Assembly: GCA_021292105.1 (NCBI GenBank)
Contig: CM037861.1
Coordinates: 29,961,674 to 30,025,673, forward strand
Source: Anadara kagoshimensis
Lineage: Eukaryota; Mollusca; Bivalvia; Arcoida; Arcidae
Length of the DNA stretch: 64,000 bases
Direction of reading: 5' to 3'
Of the stretch, positions 26,301 through 36,393 are shown one piece after another; position 1 is the stretch's first letter, and each line of letters starts with the position of its first letter. The notes below the pieces were generated by a model, which saw nothing but the letters and a program-made list of their open reading frames with translations, searched no databases and was not told where the DNA came from. A program made the translations under genes and the position numbers.

Positions 26301-26494
26301 AGGGAACTTCCAAAATCGCTACTTCCAAAATCGCTACTTCCAACAAAGGAGAAAGGTTCACTTGGCGTTCCCCTACCACTAATCCCTATTGAGGAAAAAG
26401 GTCCGCCGCCAAAACCACTTTGGCATTTCGTTTCAAGAAAAAGTGCGCAGATTAATAATAGGGAATACAAAGGAACACGATCCAGTAACCACAT
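19989..26494 (-). CDS. Secreted Gly/Phe/Ser-rich protein with C-terminal 12-Cys pacifastin/VWC-like region
   Basis: Four exons join in frame: 26,494-25,662, 23,464-23,376, 22,882-22,788 and 20,183-19,989 (stop TGA), giving 403 residues. All introns have GT..AG ends (donors gtatgt, gtgagt, gtaagt). The ATG at 26,494 has A at -3; the longer frame upstream starts only with GTG. Residues 1-24 are a signal peptide (MWLLDRVPLYSLLLICALFL core). Residues 26-270 are low complexity, rich in G, F, S, T, P and Q, with a five-residue repeat SSDFG, SSDFG, SSLFG, SSGFG at 53-72. Twelve cysteines lie at 275-347. The last part, C-x17-C-x3-C-x-C-x4-G-x3-C-T-x3-C, closely resembles the pacifastin inhibitor pattern (C-x9-12-C-N-x-C-x-C-x2-3-G-x3-6-C-T-x3-C) but with a longer first loop; a VWC-type module is the alternative. 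Residues 348-403 are Pro-rich. An extracellular-matrix, shell or byssal role, or protease inhibition, is inference only. No specific ortholog was recognised. Confidence 0.82.
20253..20478. mobile_element. MITE with ggccccagtttcacaat-type termini
   Basis: The left end ggccccagtttcataatcgt and right end acgattgtggaactggggtc are inverted repeats. The inner arms (cttaaatctag / aggttaaggaaaatctta) also pair. Relatives are at 46,959-47,220, 28,411-28,690 and 23,938-24,000. It lies in the last intron of the secreted-protein gene. Confidence 0.72.
20560..21268. mobile_element. 709-bp non-autonomous element with TIRs and 5-bp TSD
   Basis: The termini cataggcgtagga and tcctacgcctatg are perfect inverted repeats, followed inward by a G-run and a matching C-run. 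The direct repeat aacta flanks both sides (20,555-20,559 and 21,269-21,273). The interior is rich in G/C runs and has no open frame. It lies in an intron. Confidence 0.78.
21978..22215. repeat. Tandem duplication, ~115 bp x 2
   Basis: Two copies share ggcaacatat/gacaacatat, gctgtaaattttaaatgcatg, gtacgaacgaactagtcaaa and gacagccataaaatcca. Confidence 0.85.
23036..23200 (+). mobile_element. SINE family 2 copy
   Basis: It has the Leu/Ser-type head word gtggtctaaa, then ggacagatcttagtgcgaga, gaaagttt and cccagaactggccg, as in the copy at 44,288. Confidence 0.6.
23317..23369. repeat. (AAT)n microsatellite
   Basis: An A-run followed by about 13 aat units, just downstream of the exon 2 donor of the secreted-protein gene (minus strand). 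Confidence 0.92.
23938..24000. mobile_element. MITE end fragment (ggccccagtttcac family)
   Basis: The segment gatttaagttaaggaactgt..caactggggttc matches the right end of the element at 20,253-20,478. Confidence 0.5.
24561..24723 (-). mobile_element. SINE family 1 fragment
   Basis: On the minus strand it has a diverged tRNA-like head (gtagctaagttggtacagtg, gggctcgaatccc) and the first part of the body. The 3' part is missing. Confidence 0.65.
25150..25398 (-). mobile_element. SINE family 3 with tRNA-Trp-like head
   Basis: The minus strand head (25,320-25,391) shows D-arm agctcagttggtagagc, an anticodon loop ctccaga (CCA, as in tRNA-Trp) and T-arm gggtcgtaggttcgaatccc. The acceptor stem does not close and the body matches 16,394-16,642, so it is a SINE rather than a tRNA gene. 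Confidence 0.7.
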
Positions 26495-26569
26495 TGTTTC
26501 TTTCTTGTACACCGAAATGGACTGTACTAGTGTTTGTTACGAAATGAAACCTTACACAAATATCAAGAA

Positions 26570-26579
26570 ATAAATATAG
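26570..26579 (-). promoter_or_regulatory. Possible TATA box of the secreted-protein gene
   Basis: On the minus strand ctatatttat lies about 80 bases upstream of the ATG at 26,494, which would leave a short 5'UTR of roughly 45-50 bases. In such AT-rich DNA it could be chance. Confidence 0.3.
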
Positions 26580-27870
26580 TTATGTCGGCGTTGTGATGTG
26601 TGAAATTGACGGTAATTTGATAATGATCAGGACATAAAAATATCAGTTTAGAGGACGTTATTTGACGTTTTGATGTATCTTATGGTCAGTGCTAACATTT
26701 ACATCCGCCAAACGAAAGCAGGTGGAGCCAATAGTCATTTGTCAGGTGTTAAAAAACAAATGTTGGTCAATATAAGGTGAAGGAAGAAATATGTCATGAA
26801 TAATTGGCCTGTCTGAATAAAAACCGCTACTACGGACCATAAAAATGTATTGTATGCGCGATGTGTACTCGGTAAAACGTCATGTCATCATGGCGAATCG
26901 TGTATTTTTACACTTAATATTTTATTTCATAATCTGTATTTTTTGACACGGTTTAATTCATTAATAGTCATTTAACCTCACTTTACCCCCTCCAATTTAA
27001 TATTGCCAAAGTGCAACCCGCTTTCAATGTCGCTATTTCGCTGGTATGGAGCAATATTATGGTGTTTTACGACCATCGGTAAATATTAAGCATCTGTCGG
27101 TTATATATATCATGGAGTCAAGAATCTTGAAAATGCTTATATCGGGCGGTCAATTCTGTACCAGAGAAAAGCACTGACCTTCAGTAAGCGAACTCACAAA
27201 TGTCCTTATACTTCTTAAGTTATCGACTGTCCAATTTAGGCGGTGGTAGGTCCTGTTACCCTTGATCCACTCGGCCACCGAGATCCACTTTCTGTTTCGA
27301 AGCGGCATAATTTGTAAACAAGGGTTTCAATTTCAAGTTATTTCACATCATTCACCCAATGGCTATATACATATATAGAACTACTTAATTTATAAATATT
27401 CTTTTTCAAAATAAGTTGGAAATCAAAATGCCCAACAAAGGATTTAAGCATTATTCAGCTTTTCTATAAACTAGTAAGTGGTCTTTACACAAAGGTATTA
27501 ACATGTTGAGATACAATAGTAATACATGTATACATGTTCGTCTTCGGTGTAGGGTCTAGTGTTGTTTTGAAAAATTCAAATTTCAAGAGACAATTTACAT
27601 ATTCAAACTAAAATTAGTTTATATTACTAATGTTACAAAACTATACCAAGTGCTTCTTGCTTTCATGCAGCTGTTCAGAAAAGAACCGAAGATATTGGTT
27701 TTGTCTACAATTTCTAAACATACAGCGTTATTTTTTCTTCAGGAAGTTGCAGTTTAAATTGTTCGTGTGTGAAATGCACTTATTTGCATCAAGATTTCAT
27801 GAAGGCAAACACTATTAGAACGTCTTAATACAATAGTACTCTTATTTAACTATTTATTTTCTTCTTTTAG
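26580..27870. other. Intergenic stretch, nothing recognised
   Basis: This is AT-rich sequence upstream of the secreted-protein gene. No exon or mobile element was recognised. Confidence 0.5.
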
Positions 27871-28211
27871 GACCACTGCGGTAGCTCAGTTGGCAGAGTG
27901 CTCGCCCCATAAGTGGGAGGTCGTAGGTTCGAACCCCGGCCGGGTCCGACCCAAAACTTAAAAGTGGGTAGTGACTGTTCTTTCGCCAAGCACTCAGCAT
28001 TACGAAATGAAAGTCACGATTCTTTCGGATGGGAACTTAAAAAAACGAGGTCCCGTGTCTTGGTAGGCTTGGCACGATAAAGAACCTGCTGTATAATGCT
28101 ATCAGCGCAAAGCACAGGCAAAATTTCTGCACCTTTGCCTATAGCTGGCGACGTCTCGATATAAGTGAAATATTCTTGACTGGGACGTTAACCACCATTA
28201 CTCAACTCTTC
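27871..28211 (+). mobile_element. SINE family 1, full length
   Basis: It has a well-preserved tRNA-like head (ggtagctcagttggcagagt, gtaggttcgaaccccggc), then the body (gggtagtgactgttctttcg, gaaagtcacgattctttcgg) and the tail cttgactgggacgttaacc. It is among the least diverged copies in the window. Confidence 0.88.
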
Positions 28212-28410
28212 TTTCGGGAATTTTGACCCTGGTTCATTAAACAATTCCAAATACGGTTACCAATATTTTGTCAATGAACAACAAACCCGGAGCACTATTA
28301 AAATCGTTTCCAGGAAATTTCATTTTTAAAGATAAACAGAATACGTGTAGGTGTTCGAATGGTTTAAAACGTTTGCTTATGGATCAGAGCGCCACATGCT
28401 ATTGTCCCCC

Positions 28411-28499
28411 AGGCCCCACCTTCACTAACATTTTCCTCAACTTAAATTTAGAAAATTTTGGCAAACTGTTTTTTGTTTGATTTGCTTTGTTTTGTTTTG

Positions 28500-28531
<32 letters not shown>

Positions 28532-28690
28532 CAACGAATAAATATATTTTTGTCAAAACTCAATGCAGATGTCATAAGCTTGATAAAATCGTTAAAATGA
28601 CATCTCAAACTCCACAATATCTTGCAAATAAACAAAATTATACTAGTTTTTAATTTGCCAATTTTCTTAGTAGTTAAGAGATGACTGTGT
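28411..28690. mobile_element. MITE copy (ggccccagtttcac family), diverged
   Basis: It shares aggcccca..ttcac, cttaaatttagaaaatttt, tttttgtcaaaactcaatgc and gcagatgtcataagctt with 46,959-47,220. A 30-base poly-T lies inside. Confidence 0.6.
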
Positions 28691-28734
28691 AACGGGTCCG
28701 GGGGAAATAAGTGACCTGTATGGGGCATATCCTA

Positions 28735-28867
28735 GTGTGATAAGGTTTGTAAGTTCGCTTACCGAAGTTTGGCGGTTTTCTTCGCTCATCAACATCACTA
28801 AACTGCAATAAACTACCATAATGTACATGAAAGAATCTTGACTGGTGTAAAACTCCATTGCCCCACT
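28735..28867 (+). mobile_element. SINE family 2 fragment (3' part)
   Basis: It matches the family 2 words cctagtgtgataaggttt, gtaagttcgcttaccgaa and gaaagaatcttgactgg and ends in ccccactc. Confidence 0.6.
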
Positions 28868-28874
28868 CAGATAA

Positions 28875-29083
28875 CAGTACAGACCTGTCGAAAGTTTAAC
28901 ATTAGGCTAGCAGGGAAGTAGTGGACGCTTGGTGACCATCTAAATGACCGAGACATATATAGTTTGTGGTCGAAAAGCTACCGAAAAGTATATTGCAGCT
29001 GTGGAGATAAATAGCTTACTAGAAGCTGTCAACTTGGCACTAATGTGTTAGCTTAGTGTTAAACTTTCGACAGGTCTGTACTG
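28875..29083. mobile_element. Complete 209-bp MITE (cagtacagacctgtc family)
   Basis: It has near-perfect inverted termini of about 26 bp: cagtacagacctgtcgaaag followed by tttaac, mirrored by gttaaactttcgacaggtct followed by gtactg. The inner arms gctag/gttagc are related. There is no coding capacity. It is the best-preserved member in the window. Confidence 0.85.
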
Positions 29084-29360
29084 TTTTATGCAATCGGTAT
29101 ATTGTTTATATACAACATGTCCTCTATACATCATTTTATATGAGACACATTTAGTGCCGCAATTAACACTGGCTATTTGATGAATATATCAATTATGAAA
29201 AGCACGACCATACATAGGAAAACAGCGGTTTTGATAACGGTCACGAGACACAAACGTGAACAAACTGTGTGTCGATCTACTTATTGAAATATTCAACTAT
29301 CTTTTTAAAGTACACCTTTGCAATCTATGTATTCCAAAATATATTACCCCCTCCCTCACA

Positions 29361-29364
29361 AAAA

Positions 29365-29423
<59 letters not shown>

Positions 29424-29425
29424 AT
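29361..29425. repeat. (AAAT)n microsatellite
   Basis: About 16 aaat units. Confidence 0.97.
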
Positions 29426-30081
29426 ATATGTCGTTTTAATTAATCTTTATTTTTTCATTTATTTTATTTTAGTGTGGTTTATTTCTTCTCAGTTGCTTTT
29501 TGTGATTCTTACTACGCTTTTATTTTGTGCTTTTATGTTTTTTCACAATATTTTACTTTATGCCATTTTTTCCTTTTGCTGTACATTATATGTATGTGTT
29601 GCCATGTATTATGTATATATGTCACCCTTCAAAGAAATTTCTCGCATAGCGATTGGTTAACTTGCCAGGGTACATTATAAGTTATAAAGGATTTTGGCAG
29701 GCTACATGACCCCATGTATCCCGTCAAAGATTTATGTAATGTAAAATGTAATATAATATATATTATTTGTACAGTCGATTTTAAAAGCTCAATAAAGCTT
29801 ATGTTACTTTTGTAATCTCTTCGACTCTAAATAAAATCCATGTGTATTTGTTGTGCACAATGTATATGCTGGATTGTTGACTCACTGTTTTTATATAATA
29901 AGTTTTATTTTTGAAACTTTAAATTTGTTCTTTCTGGTTGTAAACTGAATAAGTTGGCCTGGTTGTTTTGACTCTACAAAAGTATTTCAACCACACCACT
30001 GGATACCATTTCTAAATAATGTCCAGTATAAGTTTAACGTCGGGAATTTTATAGTTTGTGGGTTGTATTTGCTGTCTCTCC

Positions 30082-30352
30082 GACCACCACGGTAGCCCAA
30101 TTGGTAGAATACTCGCTCCGTTCACGGAAGGTCGTGGGTTTGATCAAGATTGAAAATAGATAATGACTCGCGATTTTTTCGCCAAGCACTCGGCATTTAG
30201 AAATGAAAGTCACGGGGTCCTTTGTAAGAGACTTTAAAAACCAATGTCCTGTGGCACGTTAAAGAAGCATCCCTGCACAAGAGCGCAGTGCATATAGCTG
30301 GTGACGTCTCGATAAGAGTGAAATATTCTTGACTTGAACGTAAATACCACTT
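30082..30352 (+). mobile_element. SINE family 1 copy, degenerate
   Basis: It has the head gaccaccacggtagcccaat and a box B-like gtgggtttgatc, then the body words cgccaagcactcggcat and attcttgacttgaacg. Confidence 0.7.
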
Positions 30353-30528
30353 AATTTCACATTTAAATATAGACATTCCTGTAGAAACATCAGTTGTGTC
30401 TAAAACCATTTTATTATAAAACGCTTCAGGGAAAACAAAACACATGTGTCATATTATTGTTTCCCAACTTGTAGAAATAGAATCTTTTAAAAATTATAAT
30501 ATAACATATACCCAAATGGGATGACTGC

Positions 30529-30580
30529 CATGTGCTACTTTTGAATATATTATTTCATAAAAATTCAAAAGTAGCTCATG
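30529..30580. repeat. 52-bp palindromic element
   Basis: The arms catgtgctacttttgaat and attcaaaagtagctcatg pair around tttcataa. The same unit occurs twice at 63,344-63,448. Confidence 0.8.
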
Positions 30581-31577
30581 ACATGACCATTTCTTCCAAA
30601 TGTTTACCCGTCCTTCCCTGAGAGCACCCGGTCTCACATCCCTAGTTCCGGAAGTCCACGTGTGTATCTTTACATGTCTGTTTTCAAACCTTTTTTTTTT
30701 TTTTTTTTTTCTTTTCTTAGGGATTGGTATGTTTGCTTTTGATAAAATACAACTTGCCATCTGTTATCGGTTATTTTGTTGTTTCAATATAGAGTTATAT
30801 TATAAAATGTCTTTATTTACGGAAAGCTTAAAATAATTTTATAAATATGGAGAGTCATATACAAACGGAAATCGTATCACAATAGAACAGATTCCTTTTA
30901 AACAAAACATTAAACACGCTACATCCTTTTCAGTACGTCTCTGAACCACAGGTGCCCGGGGAATGGGCTTTAAACATATGATAAAAATATAGCATATCAC
31001 TCTTTTTATATACATGTATGTGATACGCTATATATATATTATAAAATGCACCTGTGCCCTGAACCTAAATCAGAAGTCATAAGTACTCAAAGTGCTGCAA
31101 ATGCACAATGGGTTTCTGTCTAAATTTTGTTTTAAGAACTGCAAAAATCCTGCAAGATTCGTAATAAATTATATGCATACCAATTAAAATACGAAATAGT
31201 TATAATTAATTAAATTTATTCATCTAATAACTATCCAGTAACCAGCAGGTAACGAGAGTGAACGCACCAAAGGTGGAAACTATAGGGAGGTTACGAAGGA
31301 ACTCTTTTGTCTTCTGGGGTAAAAATATATATTGGCGGGTGTTTACAAAACAAAATATAAGGAAAATATGATAAAGTAGATTTTTCGGTATTTGAGACTG
31401 AAAATGAAAAGGAATACCAGAGTTTTACAGCCATCTCAACCAAAGAGTCCACTTCCTTACAAGAGATATGCGTAAGAACAAATCGGATCAATTTTATAGA
31501 CTAAAATATGGTTGTCAAATAGAAACTTTAAAATTTGTACAATCATGGAGTCAAACCCTTTGCGTTTGATCAGTAGT

Positions 31578-31589
31578 TGCGCATGCGCT
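31578..31589. promoter_or_regulatory. NRF1-like palindrome
   Basis: tgcgcatgcgct fits the NRF-1 consensus YGCGCAYGCGCR nearly perfectly and is conspicuous in AT-rich DNA. It could mark a promoter, but no first exon was identified beside it and the next recognised exon on the plus strand is 4.8 kb downstream. Confidence 0.3.
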
Positions 31590-32104
31590 AATTTCTTCGG
31601 TTACTTTCGACCTGAAGCTAACAAAGAATTATGAAGGATTGAAACTTATTTCTTAAATAAAATATTGAAAGATCAAAGATATCAAATTATTCCTGTTATC
31701 ATTAAAAAGTAGAAAATGAGAGGAATTTTATGGTATTTTTTAATCTGAAATATTTTAAGAAATTTTTGGGGCTTTTTTAGTTTGAAATTTAAGAACTTTA
31801 CAATATAGATAAAGAAGGAAATATGTTGACGTGGTTGCTTAAAACAGTCATATCAATAATTTTACTTTCATTTTCGAAAAAGTTCCTGTTATAGCTAAAA
31901 AGAAGACATTTTGACGATTCCAATGGTGTATAACACGAGAAAATAAATAAATAAACAATTGGGGCTTTTTTAACTTTAATATAAAAATAGGCACTATTTT
32001 TGACCAACTATAGCAGTCATCTTAACCCGTCACCGTATATATACAGGTGATGTATAATGGTTTATATAGGGAAAACATGCACCTGGTTTAATAATTTACT
32101 TATT

Positions 32105-32690
32105 TTAACTTTAATGTGGATATTTCTTAAAACTTTCAAATTATTTCATATTCTACATTTTTTTCTGCATCTTACTATATTTTTTCATAATTTTATGATA
32201 ATGGAAAACTACTTCAAAATTACTTTGAAAATAACCCATACATTCGTATGGTCTTATATAGAGTGATATAGTAAAAAGGTGATAATTTACATAAATAGGC
32301 TTTAACTTTGAGTGACAAAAACTCTAAAAATTTAAGGAAAAGTCTAACGCTTTCAAATCGTTCCACATTCTACAATTTTTTCTGCATCTTAAGACATGTT
32401 TTTTGAAAATGTACGGTAATGGCAAATTACTTCAAAATTACTTTAAAAATTTGTATGATTTTACGGATAACGATATTTTTCGCATAGATGTACATGGTAA
32501 ATATGTGGAAATTTGCACAGGGATGCTTGTTTTAATCTTCAAATACATTTTTTAATATAGAAAATGTATCACTTTCACATCGTTTCATATATTTTACATT
32601 TTTCTTAAATTAAGATTTTTTTAAATAATTTTCCGACAATGGCAAATTACTTCCACATTCTTTTGAAAATTATTAAAGCGGTATATATTT
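32105..32690. repeat. Three diverged direct copies of a ~120-bp block
   Basis: Blocks near 32,125-32,240, 32,345-32,460 and 32,567-32,685 share ctttca(a/c)at..tt.ca.attctacattttt, aatggcaaattacttc and attactttgaaaat. Spacing is about 220 bp. Confidence 0.65.
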
Positions 32691-32717
32691 GTTTCATTCC
32701 TCAGTTTAATGTCAACT

Positions 32718-32718
32718 A

Positions 32719-32778
<60 letters not shown>

Positions 32779-32783
32779 ATTGA

Positions 32784-32830
<47 letters not shown>

Positions 32831-32831
32831 A
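32718..32831. repeat. (AAAT)n microsatellite, 114 bp
   Basis: About 28 aaat units with one ttgat interruption. Confidence 0.97.
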
Positions 32832-33275
32832 TGTTTCGAAAGGTCTTTTTGTCTGCATCTCTGGTGACTGCGAGACTATTTCTTTTTCCTTTTTCCCACG
32901 CGGACTGTCATTGTTTTTTTTAGTAATTTTTGTTAGAAAAGGACCAGTTACGGATTTATCGTTAACCAGGTGATATTTCTGAATTTAACTAATGCCTCGC
33001 TTGTATATTCAGATGCGGGACATTCCCCATTAATGGAAAATCACCTTCATACTAATCCCTTTGCATATTCGAAGTGTATCCCGCTACCGATCCTGTCTCA
33101 AAGAGGATAGATTTTGTGCATCTTATCTATGTCAATTAATCACCTATAAACCGGATATCGCTAATTAACTCTACCCATTAATGTAGCTGTCCAGTACTCT
33201 ATCTGAAAAACAGCTTCATTATTGTGTACTACAGATTAAAATTTGTGTCAGTCATAATACATAATATCACAGATG

Positions 33276-33278
<3 letters not shown>

Positions 33279-33314
<36 letters not shown>
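33279..33314. repeat. (TC)n microsatellite
   Basis: About 18 tc units. Confidence 0.97.
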
Positions 33315-33318
<4 letters not shown>

Positions 33319-33488
33319 TTTTAAACATCTCATTATCGCATAAAAGTACAAAAAAAAATTAAAAAATAAAATAAATAAATAAATAATAATAATAATTTAA
33401 TTTCTCTGACTTCCCCCACATTTATTTGTTCTACCAGCAGACTATTAAGCTAATATGATAACTGCATGTAAAAAAGAAAAAAGGAGTT

Positions 33489-33692
33489 AGTAAAAAACAA
33501 AGAATTCTAAGAGAAATCAAACAGACCAACGAAAATTATTTGGAAAATAATAAACCTATAAATGAGGAAATAGAAAACTTGAATGAATATGCAATAAAAG
33601 AAAAACTATCGCAATTGGGAATAAAAACAAGAGCGAGGGAAAAGGACAAACTAGTTGAAGTATTAAGAGATGCGTTGAGAAGTACTGAATAA
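33489..33692 (+). pseudogene. Coding-like fragment with SAP-like end
   Basis: An open frame of 67 codons plus a TAA stop begins just after a possible acceptor (gagttag) and has no ATG. It encodes a charged, helical-looking sequence. The end, with EKLSQLGIKTRAREKDKLVE and then VLRDAL, has the spacing of a SAP DNA-binding motif (L..lG..t+.+.KL+..L). It could be the last exon of an unrecognised gene or of a retroelement ORF; tgaataaa follows the stop directly. No upstream exon was found, so it is called a fragment. Confidence 0.35.
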
Positions 33693-33833
33693 TGAATAAA
33701 TTTTTGCAACTGTGAATACTCTATATGGTAGTAACATTTTGCGGTGACTGGTAACTGTGTGCACATATTTTAAGAAAATTTTAGATAATGAAATATGTAT
33801 AATGAATGAGGAACTGATAAGCCCATGTCATAC

Positions 33834-33836
33834 GAT

Positions 33837-33907
<71 letters not shown>

Positions 33908-33908
33908 T
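33834..33908. repeat. (ATTT)n microsatellite
   Basis: About 18 attt units. A short (GATT)n tract follows at 33,987-34,022. Confidence 0.96.
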
Positions 33909-34370
33909 GAATGTTTGATGATCAATAAACCATGTGAATGAAGTTTTGCCTTCACGTGTCTTGTGTGCAAGTGTCTGTTGGGGGTGATTGATTGATTGAT
34001 TGATCGGTTGATTGATTGATTCCAGTCGGAATGGTGAGCAATCACTTCTATCGGGTCGACAAATAAACTATTAGGATATTTTTCTAGGTCCAAGTTGAAT
34101 CAAGTCCCGGATTCAATATGAAGGAATTCATTCATCAATTTAACTGAACGGCAATGGAATGAATATATATTATCTGATTAATTCAATTTGTCTTGAAAGC
34201 GGAGAAAAATACTATTCATACGATATAAATATAGGTATATATCACGCGCGCGTGTGTGTTTAATACAGAACTGTTCATAAAGTGAAAGTTTTTTTTTTTT
34301 AATCTTACACATATGCATGTATGACTCAAGTTGGTAAATTTTATCAGTTATGGTTGAACTTTTGATAATT

Positions 34371-34515
34371 ATGAAACAATATTTAATTTAAAAAAATTAA
34401 CAAACAGTTAAAAAAATAATCAAATAAAATCGGAAATATTTTGATAATTATGAAACAATATTTAATTTAAAAAAATTAACAGTTAAAAAAACAATCAAAT
34501 AAAATTGGAAATATT
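34371..34515. repeat. Tandem duplication, 69-76 bp x 2
   Basis: tttgataattatgaaacaat starts at 34,371 and 34,440 and the copies stay nearly identical to ggaaatatttt. Confidence 0.93.
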
Positions 34516-34699
34516 TTAATATAAGTTAAAATAAAAGTTTTACATGTACATATAATGTTTAGGAAAAAAAAAATTATCTTTATCTTGTGAACAGCTCTAG
34601 TGAATATCTATCCTCTCGATTAAGACACGATCTTACCTATAAAGTACGAGTTAAGTCCCTTGATTTACCGAACGATAAGTTCATAACGTAAAGGCTACC

Positions 34700-34855
34700 T
34701 CTATACAAGAACCACCTGCTCATAAAGGCCAGTGAAACGTATCACAATGACTAAATTCATATTTTATCCTGTATATAGGGACCACCTGCCTATAAACTTT
34801 ATAATGCAGACCATTTATAGTTCCCTTGGGTGGCCTTTACAGACAGGTTTGACTG
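34700..34855. mobile_element. MITE-like repeat (cctgtctataaaggcc family), partial
   Basis: It shares accacctgcctataaa and ggcctttacagacaggtttg with the element at 16,817. The left terminus is not clear. Confidence 0.5.
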
Positions 34856-36393
34856 TATAGTGAAACTGAAAAGTTTAGCCGGTTGGAAACGAAAACCCAT
34901 GAATTTGGGTGATGAATTATCCAGATTTTAAAAATTGAAAAGGTCGTAGATGCCTTGCACTTATTGCTACACTATTTCTGAGTTAAAAATCACTTTCTTC
35001 TACTGTATAATGTATATATATAGGCCTTAGATAGAATTTTTAATTCCACTTGACAAAGTGCCTAGTTGAATAAGAAAACCACTCGGCACTTGGAAATTTA
35101 ACTCGGCACATACTGTACTTTTACAGACAACTACAAATATATATATACTCGGAACATCGGTTGGATTTTAGGTTACACTAAGTGACTTCCGAATGCGAAA
35201 CGGTTTGCACATATGATGCAAACGTTCAATTGATTTTGTTGATTCATGCTTTTAGTTTTAATAGAACAGCAAGATTTTTACAAAGGGGCCCAGATCGTTA
35301 CAATTGACCTCCTTATACACAATTTTCCCAACCTACATCAAATTGTCTGTTGTTCATTAATTGTAACAAGCCCATGATGTATTTGTCTGATAAATTTAAC
35401 TTGGCACTGTGACGAGTGCAATAACAACATCACTCGTCCAAGTACACATTTCACTCGTCAGGACGAGTGGACGAGTAAATAATCGAAGCCCTGAACTTAG
35501 TGTAGCACACCAATGCCATTTTGTTCAAACCAATCCTGCCAGCGAAATCAATCGTAAGTCAGTTTGTTCCAACATGGGTCTGAATCTAAATGACTATAAA
35601 CTTAATCAAAATAAAGCCTCTAGTGGATTCAAATTTGGTTCATTATCCCTGCTATCAGAATCGGTGTGTTTGTGACAGTGAGTTACCAGTGAATCTGATT
35701 TATTTCCATAAAAAATCAAATAAACTTAAACTTAAATAAAAATTCATTATTAGTATTGAATACTTCTGCACAGAGTAAAATGTAGGTGCTTTGGGGATTT
35801 AATATGTTGAAAAACCAGGTATATGGTGGATCTTATTGTGCATATGATGTAAAAATATGTCACCAAGGATATCACTCGTGGTGTAAATATCTCCATTTTT
35901 ACCATGTTAAGTTCCCATAGCACCAACATTTTCCTTTCGACAGAAATACTTTATGACAATTGCAGATGCACATACAGACTAGGCAAAAGTAAGAGAATAA
36001 TATCAAACAGTATTCAATTTAATGGATTTTCTAAGGAAATTAAGCATATTTCACTGTTACAAACACAATTACATCAACAGTAGTGAATTCAAATTTGGTT
36101 CATAATCACTAGATTTTATATTTTCTGGAACCTTCTCACACCAGAACCTTATCATTATCACTGATTTTGTCAATGATAATACTATGTTTCCACAATTTTA
36201 AAATTATTAGTAGCCAAATTTTCAAGATTTGTGAAAATATAGTACTTTTTAAAGTAATTTTTCACAAATTTGTTAAAATAGGTTACATTTTGAAAGATTT
36301 TCACAAAAATAAGTAGCCAATGGGGATTTTGGCTGCCAGGAATGGAAACATAGATAATATATTGAATGTATTTTTTGTTATTTTGTATTTTAG
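34856..36393. other. Gene-free stretch upstream of the CENP-U-like gene's first recognised exon
   Basis: No exon with a plausible start codon and donor in the needed phase was found here. A small cluster of cactcgtc / gacgagtgg inverted words lies at 35,409-35,478. Confidence 0.45.

Noticed and set aside
27871..27945. Functional tRNA gene in the SINE family 1 head
   Set aside because: The same head is joined to the same SINE body at many sites and the anticodon arm is irregular.
28268..28480. EGF-like cysteine pattern (NTCRCSNG..DQSATCYCPPG)
   Set aside because: The pattern is suggestive, but it runs straight into a MITE at 28,411 and has no splice sites or neighbouring exons.
31545..31634. 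Candidate first exon of the CENP-U-like gene (ATG beginning MESNPLR)
   Set aside because: No donor site in the needed phase occurs before the TGA stop.
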